The notes: generated by a model from the letters alone, not told the origin. 64,000 nucleotides of DNA from an uncultured Ruminococcus sp. (GCA_902760955.1 CACWIG010000002.1:21923-85922); one strand, 5' to 3'; positions 17,047 to 27,455 are shown, numbered from the stretch's first letter. A program made the numbers and translations.

Positions 17047-18330
17047 TTACACCGCATTGCTTTTGTTGTCGTCAACGGTTCTTCTGGCAATCTGAGCCCC
17101 AAGACTTTTAAGTTTTAACTCTAAATTTTCGTATCCTCTGTCAATATACTTAAGATTATAAATTTCAGTAACGCCTTTTGCCATAAGTCCTGCAATTACA
17201 AGTGCCGCCCCTGCACGCAAATCTGTTGCGTACACAGGTGAACCTTGCAGATGCTCACAGCCTTCAACCGCCGCAACTCTGCCGTCAACACTTACCTTTG
17301 CACCCATACGATTTAACTCATCTACATACTTAAATCTGTTGTCCCACACGTTTTCAGTAACAAGGCTTGTTCCCTTTGCAACTGTAAGCAAAGTCAAAAT
17401 CTGCGGCTGTAAATCAGTAGGAAAGCCAGGATAGGGCTGAGTTTTTACGTTAGCACTTTTTAAATTTCTGTCATCCATATGTATACGAATGGCATCATCA
17501 TATTCCTCAACAATAACTCCCATTTCCTCAAGCTTAGCACTTAAAGATTCCATATGCTTCGGAATAATATTTGTAATAGTAACATCACCGTGTGTAGCCG
17601 CCGCCGCAATCATAAAAGTACCTGCCTCAATCTGATCGGGAATTACACTGAACTCACCACCGTGAAGTTCTTTTACACCTCTGATTTTAATAACATCTGT
17701 ACCTGCGCCCTTGATATTTGCACCCATACAGTTTAAGAAATTTGCAACATCAACAATGTGTGGCTCTTTTGCGGCACTTTCGATTACTGTAAGACCCTCT
17801 GCCATTGTGGCAGCAAGCATAATATTAATGGTGGCACCAACAGATACCACATCAAGATACACAGAATCACCCACAAGTTTGTCGGCTCTTAAATCGACAA
17901 AGCCGTGGTCAACCTCTACCTCTGCACCTAAAGTCTTAAAGCCTTTAATATGCTGGTCAATAGGTCTGACACCAAAGTCACAGCCGCCAGGCATACCTAC
18001 CCTTGCACGTGAAAATCTGCCGAGCAGAGCACCCATAAGATATGATGATGCCCTTATACGGCGGACAGTTTCGTAGTCCGCCTCATATTTATTAAGATTG
18101 GTGCAATCAATTTCAACCGTACCCTTATCAATAAAGTACGCACTTCCGCCGAGCCCCTGAATTATGTCAAGTAATACATCGATGTCACTTACGTGAGGAA
18201 CATTATCTATTATGCATTTTCCTTTTACAAGAATAGAAGCCGCCAAAATAGCAACAGCAGAATTTTTCGCTCCGCTTATTTCTACTTCGCCGCTGAGTTT
18301 CGCTCCCCCTAATATTACCATCTTTTCCAT
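17047..18330 (-). CDS. murA: UDP-N-acetylglucosamine 1-carboxyvinyltransferase (MurA)
   Basis: The committed first step of peptidoglycan synthesis, transfer of enolpyruvate from PEP to UDP-GlcNAc. The protein has 427 residues, with KNSAVAILAASILV near residue 22 and the catalytic cysteine in MPGGCDFGVRPIDQH near residue 117. The Cys form is sensitive to fosfomycin. The C-terminal region holds PYPGFPTDLQPQ and DLRAGAALVIAGL. Firmicutes often carry two MurA copies; only this one is in view. It is cotranscribed with the YycJ-like gene. Confidence 0.97.
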   Translation of the reverse strand: MEKMVILGGAKLSGEVEISGAKNSAVAILAASILVKGKCIIDNVPHVSDIDVLLDIIQGLGGSAYFIDKGTVEIDCTNLNKYEADYETVRRIRASSYLMGALLGRFSRARVGMPGGCDFGVRPIDQHIKGFKTLGAEVEVDHGFVDLRADKLVGDSVYLDVVSVGATINIMLAATMAEGLTVIESAAKEPHIVDVANFLNCMGANIKGAGTDVIKIRGVKELHGGEFSVIPDQIEAGTFMIAAAATHGDVTITNIIPKHMESLSAKLEEMGVIVEEYDDAIRIHMDDRNLKSANVKTQPYPGFPTDLQPQILTLLTVAKGTSLVTENVWDNRFKYVDELNRMGAKVSVDGRVAAVEGCEHLQGSPVYATDLRAGAALVIAGLMAKGVTEIYNLKYIDRGYENLELKLKSLGAQIARRTVDDNKSNAV

Positions 18331-18401
18331 AGAGATATTCCCACCCTCGGATTTATTCTATATATTGTGTTTTCGTACAATAAGTCATTCTAAATATAGT
18401 C

Positions 18402-18430
18402 ATTATACCAATAATACATTAATAATGCAA
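18402..18430 (-). promoter_or_regulatory. Promoter of murA
   Basis: On the minus strand: -35 TTGCAT (18425-18430), 17-base spacer, -10 TATAAT (18402-18407), about 72 bases before the murA start. The rest of the divergent gap to 18646 is very AT-rich; I see no gene or clear second promoter in it. Confidence 0.75.
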
Positions 18431-18646
18431 GCATTATTTTAAAAATGTTGTCCACAAACAATGGTATTCCTTATGTAATACCATACAATACACCGATTTT
18501 TGCTATTATATGTTATATTGTACCATATTGATATTACATATAGGTTACCATAATATTAAATCTTGTCAAAACATTTTGTCCGACCTTGCATATTATGTAA
18601 ACAGGGGTAGCTTTTAAATTTAAACAAATAAAAAGGAAGTGATTAG

Positions 18647-19204
18647 ATGGCGACAAAAATATTTGTTGATGCAGGTCACGGCGGCACAGACCCCGGTGCA
18701 GTGGGCAACGGCGTCACCGAAAGCTATGTAAACTTAAGCGTTGCGGTTCAGTTGGCAGAGCTTTTAAGAGATGCAGGATATGAAGTTAAATTATATCGCA
18801 GTACCAACAGCGAAAATGTATTGCCCGGCAAAAGTGCTGACTTGACCAACAGAGCAAGAATGGCAAATCAGTGGGGCGCTGACTATTTTGTCAGCATACA
18901 CACCAACAGCTCACCCAACCCTGCCGCAAACGGCTTTGAAGCGTATATCTATCGCCTTGGCAATGCCGCTCAGCCTCTTGCCGAGTCCATTGTAAAATCA
19001 TTTGTAGCTCGGCTGGGTTCAAAGGATAACGGAGTCAAGGCGGCTAACTTTGCTGTTCTCCGTCAGACAGATATGCCCTCAGTTCTGTTGGAGCTTGGCT
19101 ATTTAAGCAATCCTACCGAGGCTCTGAACTTAAACAGTCCTGCTTGGCAAACAGCGGCGGCTGAAGCAATATTTGCAGGTATATACAACTATGTAAAACC
19201 TTAA
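18647..19204 (+). CDS. N-acetylmuramoyl-L-alanine amidase (Amidase_3), no signal peptide
   Basis: It should cleave the bond between MurNAc and L-Ala. The 185 residues are a bare catalytic domain. Zinc ligands are expected from VDAGHGGTDPGAVG (His near residue 10), the Glu near residue 25 and the His in SIHTNSS; the catalytic Glu is in VLLELGYLSN. There is no signal peptide or wall-binding repeat, unlike most secreted amidases. This resembles mother-cell lysis amidases such as CwlC (inference). It is a single gene with its own terminator and a GGAAG ribosome site. Confidence 0.9.
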   Translation: MATKIFVDAGHGGTDPGAVGNGVTESYVNLSVAVQLAELLRDAGYEVKLYRSTNSENVLPGKSADLTNRARMANQWGADYFVSIHTNSSPNPAANGFEAYIYRLGNAAQPLAESIVKSFVARLGSKDNGVKAANFAVLRQTDMPSVLLELGYLSNPTEALNLNSPAWQTAAAEAIFAGIYNYVKP

Positions 19205-19215
19205 AGACAGCAAAT

Positions 19216-19242
19216 GGGCTGTTGCTTTTAGTGCAACAGCCC
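19216..19242. terminator. Bidirectional terminator between the amidase and araC-type genes
   Basis: A perfect 10-bp stem GGGCTGTTGC/GCAACAGCCC with a seven-base loop, flanked by CAAAT and TTTATAAT. It lies between two convergent genes and abuts the stop codon of the AraC-type gene. Confidence 0.8.
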
Positions 19243-19243
19243 T

Positions 19244-20044
19244 TTATAATCTGGATTTTTTCACAGAAGATGGGTTTTTGTCTAACAGTTTTTTGAACAT
19301 TCGTGAAAAGAAGGCAGGGTCATTAAATCCGCATGCATAGCTTGCATCGCCTATTGCCATGCCGTTTGAAATCATCTCGGCGGCATTGTTGCATCGTACA
19401 CGGTTAAGGAACAAGACAAAGGTTGTACCTGTGACTTTCTTGAATTTCTTTGTGAAATAATGCTTACTTAAACCTGCAACCTTTGCCGCATCGTCTAAGG
19501 TGATATTTTTATTGTAGTTATCGTATATATATTGTATAACATTAGCTATTTCATTAAAATTATCCTCTTTAATCTCGTTTTGTTCAGAATGATTTTTGTA
19601 AAGTTCATATAGAAATAATAAAACGTCAATACGTGTTTTCGTTATATCAATTTCGTCAGATGTAAAATCTGAGACTGCATTTTTAAATAATTTTCCCGCA
19701 TACGTATCATTTGTTAGATGTATAAAAGATGTGGTTGACAGGTCAATGCCGTTTTCAATACAAAAATCATATGTAGCAATGATACAGTAGTATTCTATCG
19801 TATCATCTGTAGAAAACATATGAATTTCATCAGGGTTTACGGCGATTATATCACCTGGATGCCATTCATATGTTTTACCTGCAACAATAGCCTTACCATG
19901 ACCGTCCACACATAAAAGGAGCTCTATGTTTTTATGCCAATGTGGATAAAGTGAGTTATATCCATTCAATTTGTGATAATGAAATATAAATGGGAAAAGT
20001 TTATTCGTCAACTTATCATGATTTTCATATATACCTATATGCAT
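19244..20044 (-). CDS. AraC-family transcriptional regulator with cupin domain
   Basis: Probably senses a sugar or its product and controls the divergent pair next to it. The N-terminal part (about residues 1-140) is a cupin-type pocket with LYPHWHKNIELLLCVDGHG and WHPGDIIAVNPDEIH. The C-terminal part (about 165-266) has two helix-turn-helix units, seen in ITLDDAAKVAGLSKHYFTKK and CGFNDPAFFSRMFKK. I chose the ATG at 20044 (MHIGIYEN) because AAAGGAGG lies seven bases upstream; a longer frame from 20074 runs through the ribosome site. Confidence 0.92.
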   Translation of the reverse strand: MHIGIYENHDKLTNKLFPFIFHYHKLNGYNSLYPHWHKNIELLLCVDGHGKAIVAGKTYEWHPGDIIAVNPDEIHMFSTDDTIEYYCIIATYDFCIENGIDLSTTSFIHLTNDTYAGKLFKNAVSDFTSDEIDITKTRIDVLLFLYELYKNHSEQNEIKEDNFNEIANVIQYIYDNYNKNITLDDAAKVAGLSKHYFTKKFKKVTGTTFVLFLNRVRCNNAAEMISNGMAIGDASYACGFNDPAFFSRMFKKLLDKNPSSVKKSRL

Positions 20045-20104
20045 ATCTATCCTCCTTTCCTGACCAAAAGACAATATAATCCAAAAAAACCGTAATATAT
20101 ATCA

Positions 20105-20152
20105 TTGAAATGTAGGTTCTGTCATTATATAATATAATTGTTTATAAGTCAA
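20105..20152. promoter_or_regulatory. Overlapping face-to-face promoters sharing a -10 region
   Basis: Plus strand: TTGAAA (20105-20110), 17-base spacer, TATAAT (20128-20133), for the sugar genes. Minus strand: TTGACT (20147-20152), 17-base spacer, TATAAT (20124-20129), for the AraC gene. The two -10 boxes overlap within ATTATATAAT, so polymerase can occupy only one side at a time. Confidence 0.75.
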
Positions 20153-20189
20153 GACAATGTAAAGAAATTATAGAGAGGATATTTTTATT

Positions 20190-21038
20190 ATGAAAATTGG
20201 AGTGTGTCTTAGGTATAATGATGTGAATACTGTGGAGTATCAAGTCAGGAATGTAAAAAATGCAGGCTTTAACTCTGTTCAGTTAATTGCATGGAACCAT
20301 AATATTATGACAAAGGATAATGCTCAAATAATCAAGCCATACTTTGAAAAATATGGTGTGGAAATCTCGGCATTATGGTGTGGCTGGGAAGGTCCTTCTG
20401 TGTGGAATTTCTATGAGGGCTATAAAACACTTGGCCTTTTGCCTGAGGAGTACAGAGAGACGCGAATTAAAAATCTGTGTACGGGCAGTGATTTTGCGAA
20501 ACACCTTGGTGTCACAGATTTAGCAACGCATATGGGTTTTATACCTGAAAATCCATATGATGCTCAGTTTGGCCCAATGTGCGATGCAATAAGAAGAGTG
20601 GCGGAGTATTGTAAGTCAAACGGTCAGTTTTTGTTATTTGAAACGGGGCAGGAGACACCTGTTGCGATGCTAAGATGTATTGAAACGGTCGCTACAGACA
20701 ATCTTGGTATAAATCTTGACACTGCAAATCTTATTCTTTACGGAAAGGCTAATCCTGTTGATGCACTTGATGTATTTGGCAAATACATCAGAAATATACA
20801 CGCAAAGGATGGAGTTTATCCGATAAATGGACATAATTTAGGTGAAGAAAGGAGAATAGGTGACGGCAAGGTTGATTTTAGGGGTTTATTTATTAAGCTC
20901 AAAGAGCTTGGTTATGACAGTTACGTTACTATTGAGCGTGAGATAAAGGGAGAAAAGCAACTTAAAGATATTGAGTATGCAAAGGTTTATTTGGAAAATA
21001 TTATTACAGAAATCTACGGAGGGGATGCTTTATGTTAA
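20190..21038 (+). CDS. Sugar phosphate isomerase/epimerase (xylose isomerase-like TIM barrel)
   Basis: A 282-residue AP-endonuclease-2/xylose-isomerase-like barrel. Probable metal ligands are the Glu in FLLFETGQETP near residue 152, the Asp in GINLDTANLIL near 177, the His in RNIHAKDG near 206 and the final Glu in VTIEREI near 250. Such enzymes isomerise or epimerise sugars, keto-sugars or inositol derivatives; the substrate cannot be told here. It overlaps the following oxidoreductase by seven bases and is divergent from the AraC regulator, forming a catabolic unit. Confidence 0.88.
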   Translation: MKIGVCLRYNDVNTVEYQVRNVKNAGFNSVQLIAWNHNIMTKDNAQIIKPYFEKYGVEISALWCGWEGPSVWNFYEGYKTLGLLPEEYRETRIKNLCTGSDFAKHLGVTDLATHMGFIPENPYDAQFGPMCDAIRRVAEYCKSNGQFLLFETGQETPVAMLRCIETVATDNLGINLDTANLILYGKANPVDALDVFGKYIRNIHAKDGVYPINGHNLGEERRIGDGKVDFRGLFIKLKELGYDSYVTIEREIKGEKQLKDIEYAKVYLENIITEIYGGDALC

Positions 21039-21979
21039 AAGTTGGGTTGGTAGGAGTAGGCGGAATATCAGGTGCGCACATTCCAGGATGGGAAAATATG
21101 AAAGAGGCGGAATTGGTTGCAATATGCGATATAAGGCCTGAACGGATGGACAAATACACGAATTACAGAAAGTATACAGATTTTGATGAAATGCTTGACA
21201 AAGAAGAAATTGATATACTTGATATATGCTTGCCGACATATCTCCACGTGGATTTTGCGGTTAAAGCAATGGAAAAGGGTATAAATGTAATATGCGAAAA
21301 ACCGATTTCATTAAAAGAAGATGATGTTAAGCGGGCATATGATACCGCAGAGGCTAATAATGTTAAGTTTATGATTGCACAGGTTTTAAGATTTTGGCCT
21401 GAGTACGAGTTCGTTAAGTCATGCTACGAAACGGGCAAGTACGGCAAGCTTCTTTCGGGCGTGATGAGTAGGCTTGGTTCGATGCCAAAATGGAGCTTTG
21501 ATGATTGGATGAGGGATGTAAACCGAAGTGGACTTGTACCATATGATTTGCATATACATGATCTGGATTTTGTTGTATGGGCATTTGGAAAACCGAATAA
21601 TGACACAATGCGTCGTGCAAAGAAAGAAAATCAGGATTATATAGCAGGTATATATGATTATGATGATTTCTTTATTATGGTTGAGTCTTTGTGGTGTGCA
21701 TCATCTGATTTTAAATTTAAATCAGGTTTTCGTTTTCAATTTGAGGATGCTCTTTTGGAATACAATGATGCAAAACTAACGATTTATGAAGCTAAAGGCG
21801 AGACTGTTATGTTTAATGTGTCCGATGGTAAATCAATGGGGGATATAGGCTTACCGTCAACAAACGCATACGAAAACGAAATTGAGTATTTTATGAACTG
21901 CGTTTTAGAAAATAAGCCTGCTGATAAAGTGAAACCACAAGAACTTTCGGATGTTATAAATATACTGAAAAAATTCTAA
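21032..21979 (+). CDS. Gfo/Idh/MocA family oxidoreductase
   Basis: An NAD(P)-dependent sugar or cyclitol dehydrogenase of 315 residues. The Rossmann loop GLVGVGGISGAHIPGW lies at residues 5-20 and the family signature CEKPISLKEDDV near 89. The substrate histidine is likely in DLHIHDLDFV near 174. The ribosome site GGAGG lies within the end of the upstream isomerase gene, so the two are translationally coupled. The pair probably oxidises and isomerises one sugar under the AraC regulator's control (inference). Confidence 0.9.
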   Translation: MLKVGLVGVGGISGAHIPGWENMKEAELVAICDIRPERMDKYTNYRKYTDFDEMLDKEEIDILDICLPTYLHVDFAVKAMEKGINVICEKPISLKEDDVKRAYDTAEANNVKFMIAQVLRFWPEYEFVKSCYETGKYGKLLSGVMSRLGSMPKWSFDDWMRDVNRSGLVPYDLHIHDLDFVVWAFGKPNNDTMRRAKKENQDYIAGIYDYDDFFIMVESLWCASSDFKFKSGFRFQFEDALLEYNDAKLTIYEAKGETVMFNVSDGKSMGDIGLPSTNAYENEIEYFMNCVLENKPADKVKPQELSDVINILKKF

Positions 21980-22092
21980 GAATCAGATATACATTTGTAT
22001 GGGCAAATGCAGTGTATGAAAGAAAGTCTGTAAATTCAGATCTTCTATGATAATTACTTGATTAAATATAGCCGCAAACACGCTATCGGCTA

Positions 22093-22163
22093 TGGTATAG
22101 TTATACCACGAAATTTTAAGCATATCAAGAGAAGGTGTGAAATTCACACCTTCTCTTGATATG
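22093..22163. repeat. Two perfect palindromes, one 43 bp long
   Basis: TGGTATA-GT-TATACCA lies at 22093-22108. A second palindrome at 22121-22163 has 21-base perfect arms (22121-22141 and 22143-22163) around a single base; the arms contain CATATCAAGAGAAGG. There is no U-run on either side, so it is not a standard terminator. The surrounding 21980-22200 holds no convincing gene. Confidence 0.75.
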
Positions 22164-22201
22164 CAGTAAAGAAAAATGCTCATTTGCAACAACCCTCAAT
22201 A

Positions 22202-22447
22202 CTATAAAACTTCTTTAAGTGCCTGGGCAAGCTGAGCAGGGCAGGAGGTTCCTCTGCCGTTGCAATCTATTCCGTCCAGCAAATCAATAACCTTTTTGAC
22301 TTCCATACCTTCGACCAACTTTGAAATACCCTGTGTATTTCCGTTGCATCCACCATTAAAAACAACATTCTTAACTATCTTTCCATCTGTTTCAAAGGTG
22401 ATGTATCTTGAACAAGTCCCTCTTGTTTTATATTCATAGCTTTGCAT
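22202..22447 (-). CDS. TIGR03905-type TSCPD domain protein
   Basis: A small 81-residue protein of the TSCPD domain family, also found at the C terminus of B12-dependent ribonucleotide reductases. The signature is TSCPAQLAQAL near the C terminus, with further cysteines in RGTCSRYI, NGGCNGNTQG and GIDCNGRG, suggesting metal or redox chemistry. The free-standing form has no known function. I chose the ATG at 22447 because GGAGG lies eight bases upstream. It follows the phosphofructokinase gene by 17 bases. Confidence 0.88.
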   Translation of the reverse strand: MQSYEYKTRGTCSRYITFETDGKIVKNVVFNGGCNGNTQGISKLVEGMEVKKVIDLLDGIDCNGRGTSCPAQLAQALKEVL

Positions 22448-22464
22448 AAGTTTTACCTCCAATA

Positions 22465-23685
22465 TTATTTTAACTTCATATGAATCGGCAAACCATCTTT
22501 CAATATGGGAGTAACCTCACCATAGATTAAAGGTCTGCAATATTTAATAAACTCATCCGAAACATAAGTTCCGTCATTAATTATCCACTCCTGAGGAATT
22601 GTTTTCTCCAAATTAGCACAACATTCAATGTCCGCAGTTTCTATTCTGTATGAATATGGATTGTCCGACTCTCTTATAATAACAGCCATCTCAGCAGTTC
22701 TGTTATTCTTAGAGGCGGCAACCGCCATTGCACCTGCATCAAAAGATTCGTCTATATCCTGTTTTGACAGCAAGTGTGCCGCACATCTTTGAGGTGTGTT
22801 AATCTCTATGCCTCTCGCTTTTACGCCTAAGCTCTTCCCGAGATGTTTAGCCAAAAACTGTCCCATTCCCGACATAATCTTGTGTCCAAAGGCGTCAAGT
22901 TCTGCGTGAACTGAACCGCTGTTTGCAACATAATCACCATTTTTATCGCGCAACGCCTCTGACACCGCGATAACAACAGTATTCTTTTTTTCTAACAGCT
23001 CTTTTGTTTTTTGAACACACTTCTCTAAATCAAAGCTTCTTTCGGGCAGATAAATCATATCCACCCCACAGCAATCCTCACCTTTGGCAAGTGCACTTGC
23101 CGCCGTAAGCCAGCCTGCGTTTCTGCCCATTATCTCGATAACTGTTATTGACTTTATATCATATACAGAGCTGTCGCATATTATTTCTTTAACAGTGGTG
23201 GCAATATATTTTGCGGCACTTCCAAATCCAGGGGTGTGATCTGTGACTGCCAAATCATTGTCCACTGTCTTGGGAACACCCATAAAGCTGATATCGCTGT
23301 TTATCTCTTTGGCATATGCCGAAAGCTTTGCAACTGTATCCATCGAATCGTTACCGCCAATATAAATAAAATGTTTTATGTCAAGCTCAGCAAACAAATC
23401 AAATAGCTTTTCATATACCGCTTTGTCCTCAGCCATATCAGGCAGTTTATATCTGCAACTGCCAAGAGCAGATGATGGAGTTTGTTTTAATATCTCAATA
23501 TCCTTTTCGGTTTTGAGATATTCGCTTAAATCAATATACTTACCATCAAGCAATCCTTTTATACCGCCAATCATACCATATACCTTGGTATCAGGATATT
23601 TTACACCTTCACAGTATGCACCTGCAAGACTTGCATTTATTGCCGCCGTCGGTCCGCCTGATTGACCTATAATTATATTTCCCAT
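22465..23685 (-). CDS. 6-phosphofructokinase, pyrophosphate-type
   Basis: It phosphorylates fructose 6-phosphate in glycolysis. The 406 residues carry GQSGGPTAAINAS at the N terminus, YIGGNDSMDTVAK near residue 99, GVPKTVDNDLAVTDHTPG near 127 and EIMGRNAGWLTA near 175. ATP enzymes have GGDGS at the second site; an Asp in place of that Gly, and Lys in PKTVDND, are marks of PPi-dependent enzymes, so PPi is the likely donor. The Asn in GGNDS replaces the more common Asp. It is transcribed ahead of the TSCPD gene. Confidence 0.9.
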   Translation of the reverse strand: MGNIIIGQSGGPTAAINASLAGAYCEGVKYPDTKVYGMIGGIKGLLDGKYIDLSEYLKTEKDIEILKQTPSSALGSCRYKLPDMAEDKAVYEKLFDLFAELDIKHFIYIGGNDSMDTVAKLSAYAKEINSDISFMGVPKTVDNDLAVTDHTPGFGSAAKYIATTVKEIICDSSVYDIKSITVIEIMGRNAGWLTAASALAKGEDCCGVDMIYLPERSFDLEKCVQKTKELLEKKNTVVIAVSEALRDKNGDYVANSGSVHAELDAFGHKIMSGMGQFLAKHLGKSLGVKARGIEINTPQRCAAHLLSKQDIDESFDAGAMAVAASKNNRTAEMAVIIRESDNPYSYRIETADIECCANLEKTIPQEWIINDGTYVSDEFIKYCRPLIYGEVTPILKDGLPIHMKLK

Positions 23686-23704
23686 ATCATACCTCTTATA
23701 ACCA

Positions 23705-23743
23705 AAAATCCATTTATGCTCAAGTGAGTCATAAATGGATTTT
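23705..23743 (-). terminator. Terminator after rpoC
   Basis: A 14-bp perfect stem (AAAATCCATTTATG with CATAAATGGATTTT) and an 11-base loop, 12 bases past the rpoC stop codon. On the minus strand the stem ends in GGATTTTTGG. Confidence 0.75.
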
Positions 23744-23754
23744 AAAGATTTTAT

Positions 23755-26700
23755 TTAACCTATACTACCAATTGAATCTTCATCAATGGAAGCATCCTCA
23801 TTGTTATCAGTTCCGCCGTATGCAGGATAAACCTCAATATCATTATAAGTGCTTATGCCTGTTCCTGCAGGAATGAGCTTACCTATAAGAACATTCTCTT
23901 TAAGGCCAACCAACGGATCCTTCTTACCCTTAATAGCCGCATCAGTAAGAACACGTGTTGTTTCCTGGAAGGAAGCAGCCGACAAGAATGAATCGGTAGC
24001 AAGTGCCGCCTTGGTAATACCCATAAGCTGAACTGAGAACTCAGCAGGCTCTTTGCCCTCGGCAATCATTTGATTATTGATGGCTTCAAGCTCATACATA
24101 CTGATAAGCGAACCTGTAAGCAATCCTGTATCTCCTGATTTTTCAATCTTAACCTTACGCATCATTTGACGAACAATAACCTCAATATGCTTATCGTTGA
24201 TATCAACACCCTGCAATCTGTACACACGCTGTACTTCCTGAATAAAGTAATTCTGAACAGCGGTAGAACCCAATACTGCAAGGATATCGTGAGGATTAAT
24301 AGAACCCTCTGTAAGCGGAGTACCTGCTTCGATTTCCTGGTCGTCACGAACCTTAATTCTTGAACCGAAGGGAATCATATAAGTTGCAGACTCTCCTGTG
24401 ATTTCATTCATAACAACGATTTCACGCTTGTTAGATATCTCGGTAATACGAACCTTACCTGCAATCTCAGAAATGATAGCAACACCCTTAGGTTTTCTTG
24501 CTTCAAACAACTCCTCGACACGTGGGAGACCCTGTGTGATATCGTCACCCGCAACACCGCCTGCGTGGAATGTACGCATTGTAAGCTGTGTACCAGGTTC
24601 ACCGATTGACTGAGCGGCAATAATACCAACTGCCTCGCCTACATTTACAGGTGTAGCATTTGAAAGGTTATGACCGTAACACTTAGCACATACACCAACC
24701 TTACTGCGACACTTAACAACAGAACGAATTTTAACTTCTTTAATTCCTGCTGCAACAATTTCGTGTGCTTTTACAGCATTTATCATTTCATTTTCAGCAA
24801 TAATCAGCTCACCTGTTGCAGGGTTTACTATATCCTCTGTAACAGTTCTGCCCTCAAGACGATCCTCAAGTGGCTCAATTATTTCGTTGCCGTCTCTGAT
24901 ATCGCTAACGATAATACCATCTCTTGTTCCGCAATCCTCTTCACGAACGATAACATCCTGAGATACATCAACCAAACGACGTGTCAGGTAACCTGAGTCA
25001 GCAGTTCTGAGAGCTGTATCGGTAAGACCTTTACGAGCACCGTGAGTAGAAATAAAGTACTCAAGTACGGTAAGACCTTCACGGAAGTTTGAACGGATAG
25101 GAATTTCGATTGTACGTCCCGATGTATCAGCCATAAGACCACGCATTGCGGCAAGCTGACGCATCTGGTTAACACTACCACGGGCACCTGAATTAGCCAT
25201 CATATAAATCGGGTTAAGCTGTCTGAGGTTATCCATCATCGCATCTGTTACCTGATTTGAAGTTTCACTCCAAATGGAAATAACGTGACGATGACGTTCT
25301 TCATCAGTAAGCATACCTCTGCGGTATTTCTTCATTACCTTATCTACGCGTTCTTCTGCCTGAGCAAGCAGTTCTGCTTTTTCCTCAGGAATTTGCATAT
25401 CATCTACGCAGACAGTAACTGCACCGATTGTGGAATATTTGTAACCCATAGCCTTGATATCATCAAGGAGTGTTGCAGTCTCTGTAATACCGTGTATCTT
25501 TATAGCTGCATTAATTATTTTACCAAGCAACTTTTTGTCAACACCAGGCTCAACATTATCGTTTATAGCAACCTTAGCGGCAGGCTTTTTAAGGACATTG
25601 TCACCAATCTCCAAATCAAGCTGATGCTCAGGGTCGCTTCTATCAACAAAGCCTAAATCCTGCGGAATTTTTTCATTGAATATCAATCTTCCGACAGTTG
25701 CATCTATCATACCTGTCTTTTCAACACCATTTACTGTTTTGGTAACACGAACCTTAATGGGAGCGTGAAGCCCAACAGCCTTATTGTTATATGCAAGGAC
25801 AGCTTCTTCAACATCAGAAAATACCTTGCCTGTACCTACTTCAGTATCGTCTTTAAGTGTCAGGTAATAACTACCCAAAACCATATCCTGTGTAGGAACT
25901 GTTACAGGCTTTCCGTCCTGAGGCTTAATCAAGTTGTTTGCAGAGAGCATAAGAAATCTCGCTTCTGCCTGAGCCTCATTTGATAACGGAAGGTGAACAG
26001 CCATCTGGTCACCATCGAAGTCGGCATTGAACGCTGTACATACGAGCGGGTGGAGCTTGAGTGCCTTACCCTCTACAAGAACAGGCTCAAACGCCTGAAT
26101 ACCAAGTCTGTGAAGGGTTGGTGCACGGTTGAGCAAAACAGGATGGTCAACGATTACCTCCTCAAGAACGTCCCATACCTCAGGACGTACACGCTCTACC
26201 ATACGTTTAGCAGATTTGATATTGTGTGCCAAGCCATCTGATACAAGTTTCTTCATAACAAACGGCTTGAACAATTCAAGTGCCATCTTCTTAGGCAATC
26301 CGCACTGATAAATCTTAAGTTCAGGACCTACAACGATAACCGAACGTCCTGAATAGTCAACACGCTTACCCAACAAGTTCTGACGGAAACGTCCCTGCTT
26401 ACCCTTAAGCATATCGGAAAGAGATTTGAGCGGACGGTTTCCCGGTCCCGTAACAGGTCTGCCGCGGCGACCGTTATCGATAAGTGCGTCAACTGCCTCC
26501 TGCAACATACGTTTCTCGTTTCTTACAATAATTTCAGGAGCATCTAAATCCAAAAGACGCTTTAATCTGTTGTTTCTGTTTATAACTCTGCGGTACAAGT
26601 CATTTAAGTCAGACGTAGCAAAACGTCCGCCGTCCAGCTGTACCATAGGTCTAATTTCGGGAGGGATAACAGGCAAAACAGTTAAAATCATCCATTCGGG

Positions 26701-27366
26701 CTTGTTACCTGAGTGCAAAAATGCCTCAACTACTTCAAGTCTGCGGACAGTACGGATTTTCTTCTGTCCCTTTGCCCCCTCCAAGTCTGCCTTGAGTTCT
26801 TCGTAAAGAGATTCAAGGTCTATGTTCTGGAGCATTTCAAGGACTGCTTCCGCACCCATACCTGCTTTGAACATATCTCCATACTTTTCATAGTATTCTC
26901 TGTATTCCTTTTCAGACAAAATCTGATTTTTCTCAAGAGTTGTCTTTCCAGGGTCAATTACCACATATGCGGCAAAATAAAGAACCTTCTCAAGTGCACG
27001 GGGTGACATATCAAGGATAAGACCGAGTCTGCTGGGTATACCCTTGAAATACCATATATGCGATACAGGAACAGCAAGTTCTATGTGTCCCATACGCTCA
27101 CGACGAACCTTTGAGCGTGTAACCTCAACGCCGCAACGGTCACATACCACGCCCTTATAACGCACTCTCTTGTACTTACCGCAGTGACATTCCCAATCCT
27201 TCTGCGGTCCGAATATACGCTCGCAGAACAAACCGTCTCTCTCAGGTTTTAATGTTCTGTAATTTATAGTTTCAGGTTTCTTAACTTCGCCTCTTGACCA
27301 CTCCCGTATTTTTTCGGGAGAAGCAAGTCCGATTTGAATAGCATCAAAATTCTGATATTCACTCAT
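23755..27366 (-). CDS. rpoC: RNA polymerase subunit beta' (RpoC)
   Basis: The largest catalytic subunit of RNA polymerase, 1203 residues. The N-terminal zinc site is CHCGKYKRV with [10 protein letters not shown] (residues about 60-85). The Mg-binding active site [14 protein letters not shown] lies near residue 450, and the trigger-loop region has [16 protein letters not shown] near 900. A second zinc cluster, CGTRD to CAKCYG, is near 800-880. The start has a GGAAAGG site. It is downstream of rpoB by about 90 bases; rpsL does not follow. Confidence 0.99.
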   Translation of the reverse strand: MSEYQNFDAIQIGLASPEKIREWSRGEVKKPETINYRTLKPERDGLFCERIFGPQKDWECHCGKYKRVRYKGVVCDRCGVEVTRSKVRRERMGHIELAVPVSHIWYFKGIPSRLGLILDMSPRALEKVLYFAAYVVIDPGKTTLEKNQILSEKEYREYYEKYGDMFKAGMGAEAVLEMLQNIDLESLYEELKADLEGAKGQKKIRTVRRLEVVEAFLHSGNKPEWMILTVLPVIPPEIRPMVQLDGGRFATSDLNDLYRRVINRNNRLKRLLDLDAPEIIVRNEKRMLQEAVDALIDNGRRGRPVTGPGNRPLKSLSDMLKGKQGRFRQNLLGKRVDYSGRSVIVVGPELKIYQCGLPKKMALELFKPFVMKKLVSDGLAHNIKSAKRMVERVRPEVWDVLEEVIVDHPVLLNRAPTLHRLGIQAFEPVLVEGKALKLHPLVCTAFNADFDGDQMAVHLPLSNEAQAEARFLMLSANNLIKPQDGKPVTVPTQDMVLGSYYLTLKDDTEVGTGKVFSDVEEAVLAYNNKAVGLHAPIKVRVTKTVNGVEKTGMIDATVGRLIFNEKIPQDLGFVDRSDPEHQLDLEIGDNVLKKPAAKVAINDNVEPGVDKKLLGKIINAAIKIHGITETATLLDDIKAMGYKYSTIGAVTVCVDDMQIPEEKAELLAQAEERVDKVMKKYRRGMLTDEERHRHVISIWSETSNQVTDAMMDNLRQLNPIYMMANSGARGSVNQMRQLAAMRGLMADTSGRTIEIPIRSNFREGLTVLEYFISTHGARKGLTDTALRTADSGYLTRRLVDVSQDVIVREEDCGTRDGIIVSDIRDGNEIIEPLEDRLEGRTVTEDIVNPATGELIIAENEMINAVKAHEIVAAGIKEVKIRSVVKCRSKVGVCAKCYGHNLSNATPVNVGEAVGIIAAQSIGEPGTQLTMRTFHAGGVAGDDITQGLPRVEELFEARKPKGVAIISEIAGKVRITEISNKREIVVMNEITGESATYMIPFGSRIKVRDDQEIEAGTPLTEGSINPHDILAVLGSTAVQNYFIQEVQRVYRLQGVDINDKHIEVIVRQMMRKVKIEKSGDTGLLTGSLISMYELEAINNQMIAEGKEPAEFSVQLMGITKAALATDSFLSAASFQETTRVLTDAAIKGKKDPLVGLKENVLIGKLIPAGTGISTYNDIEVYPAYGGTDNNEDASIDEDSIGSIG

Positions 27367-27455
27367 ATTGAACTACCTTTCCGGCTCACAAATTCACATA
27401 TCCGTCTGCCGTGAGCTTGACAGACAGTTATCATCAAAAACCTTAATTCAGCCGA

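Noticed and set aside
21983..22192. 69-codon minus-strand frame crossing the 43-base palindrome
   Set aside because: No ribosome site, part of the frame is the palindrome itself, and no family resemblance. A remnant is possible but not supportable.
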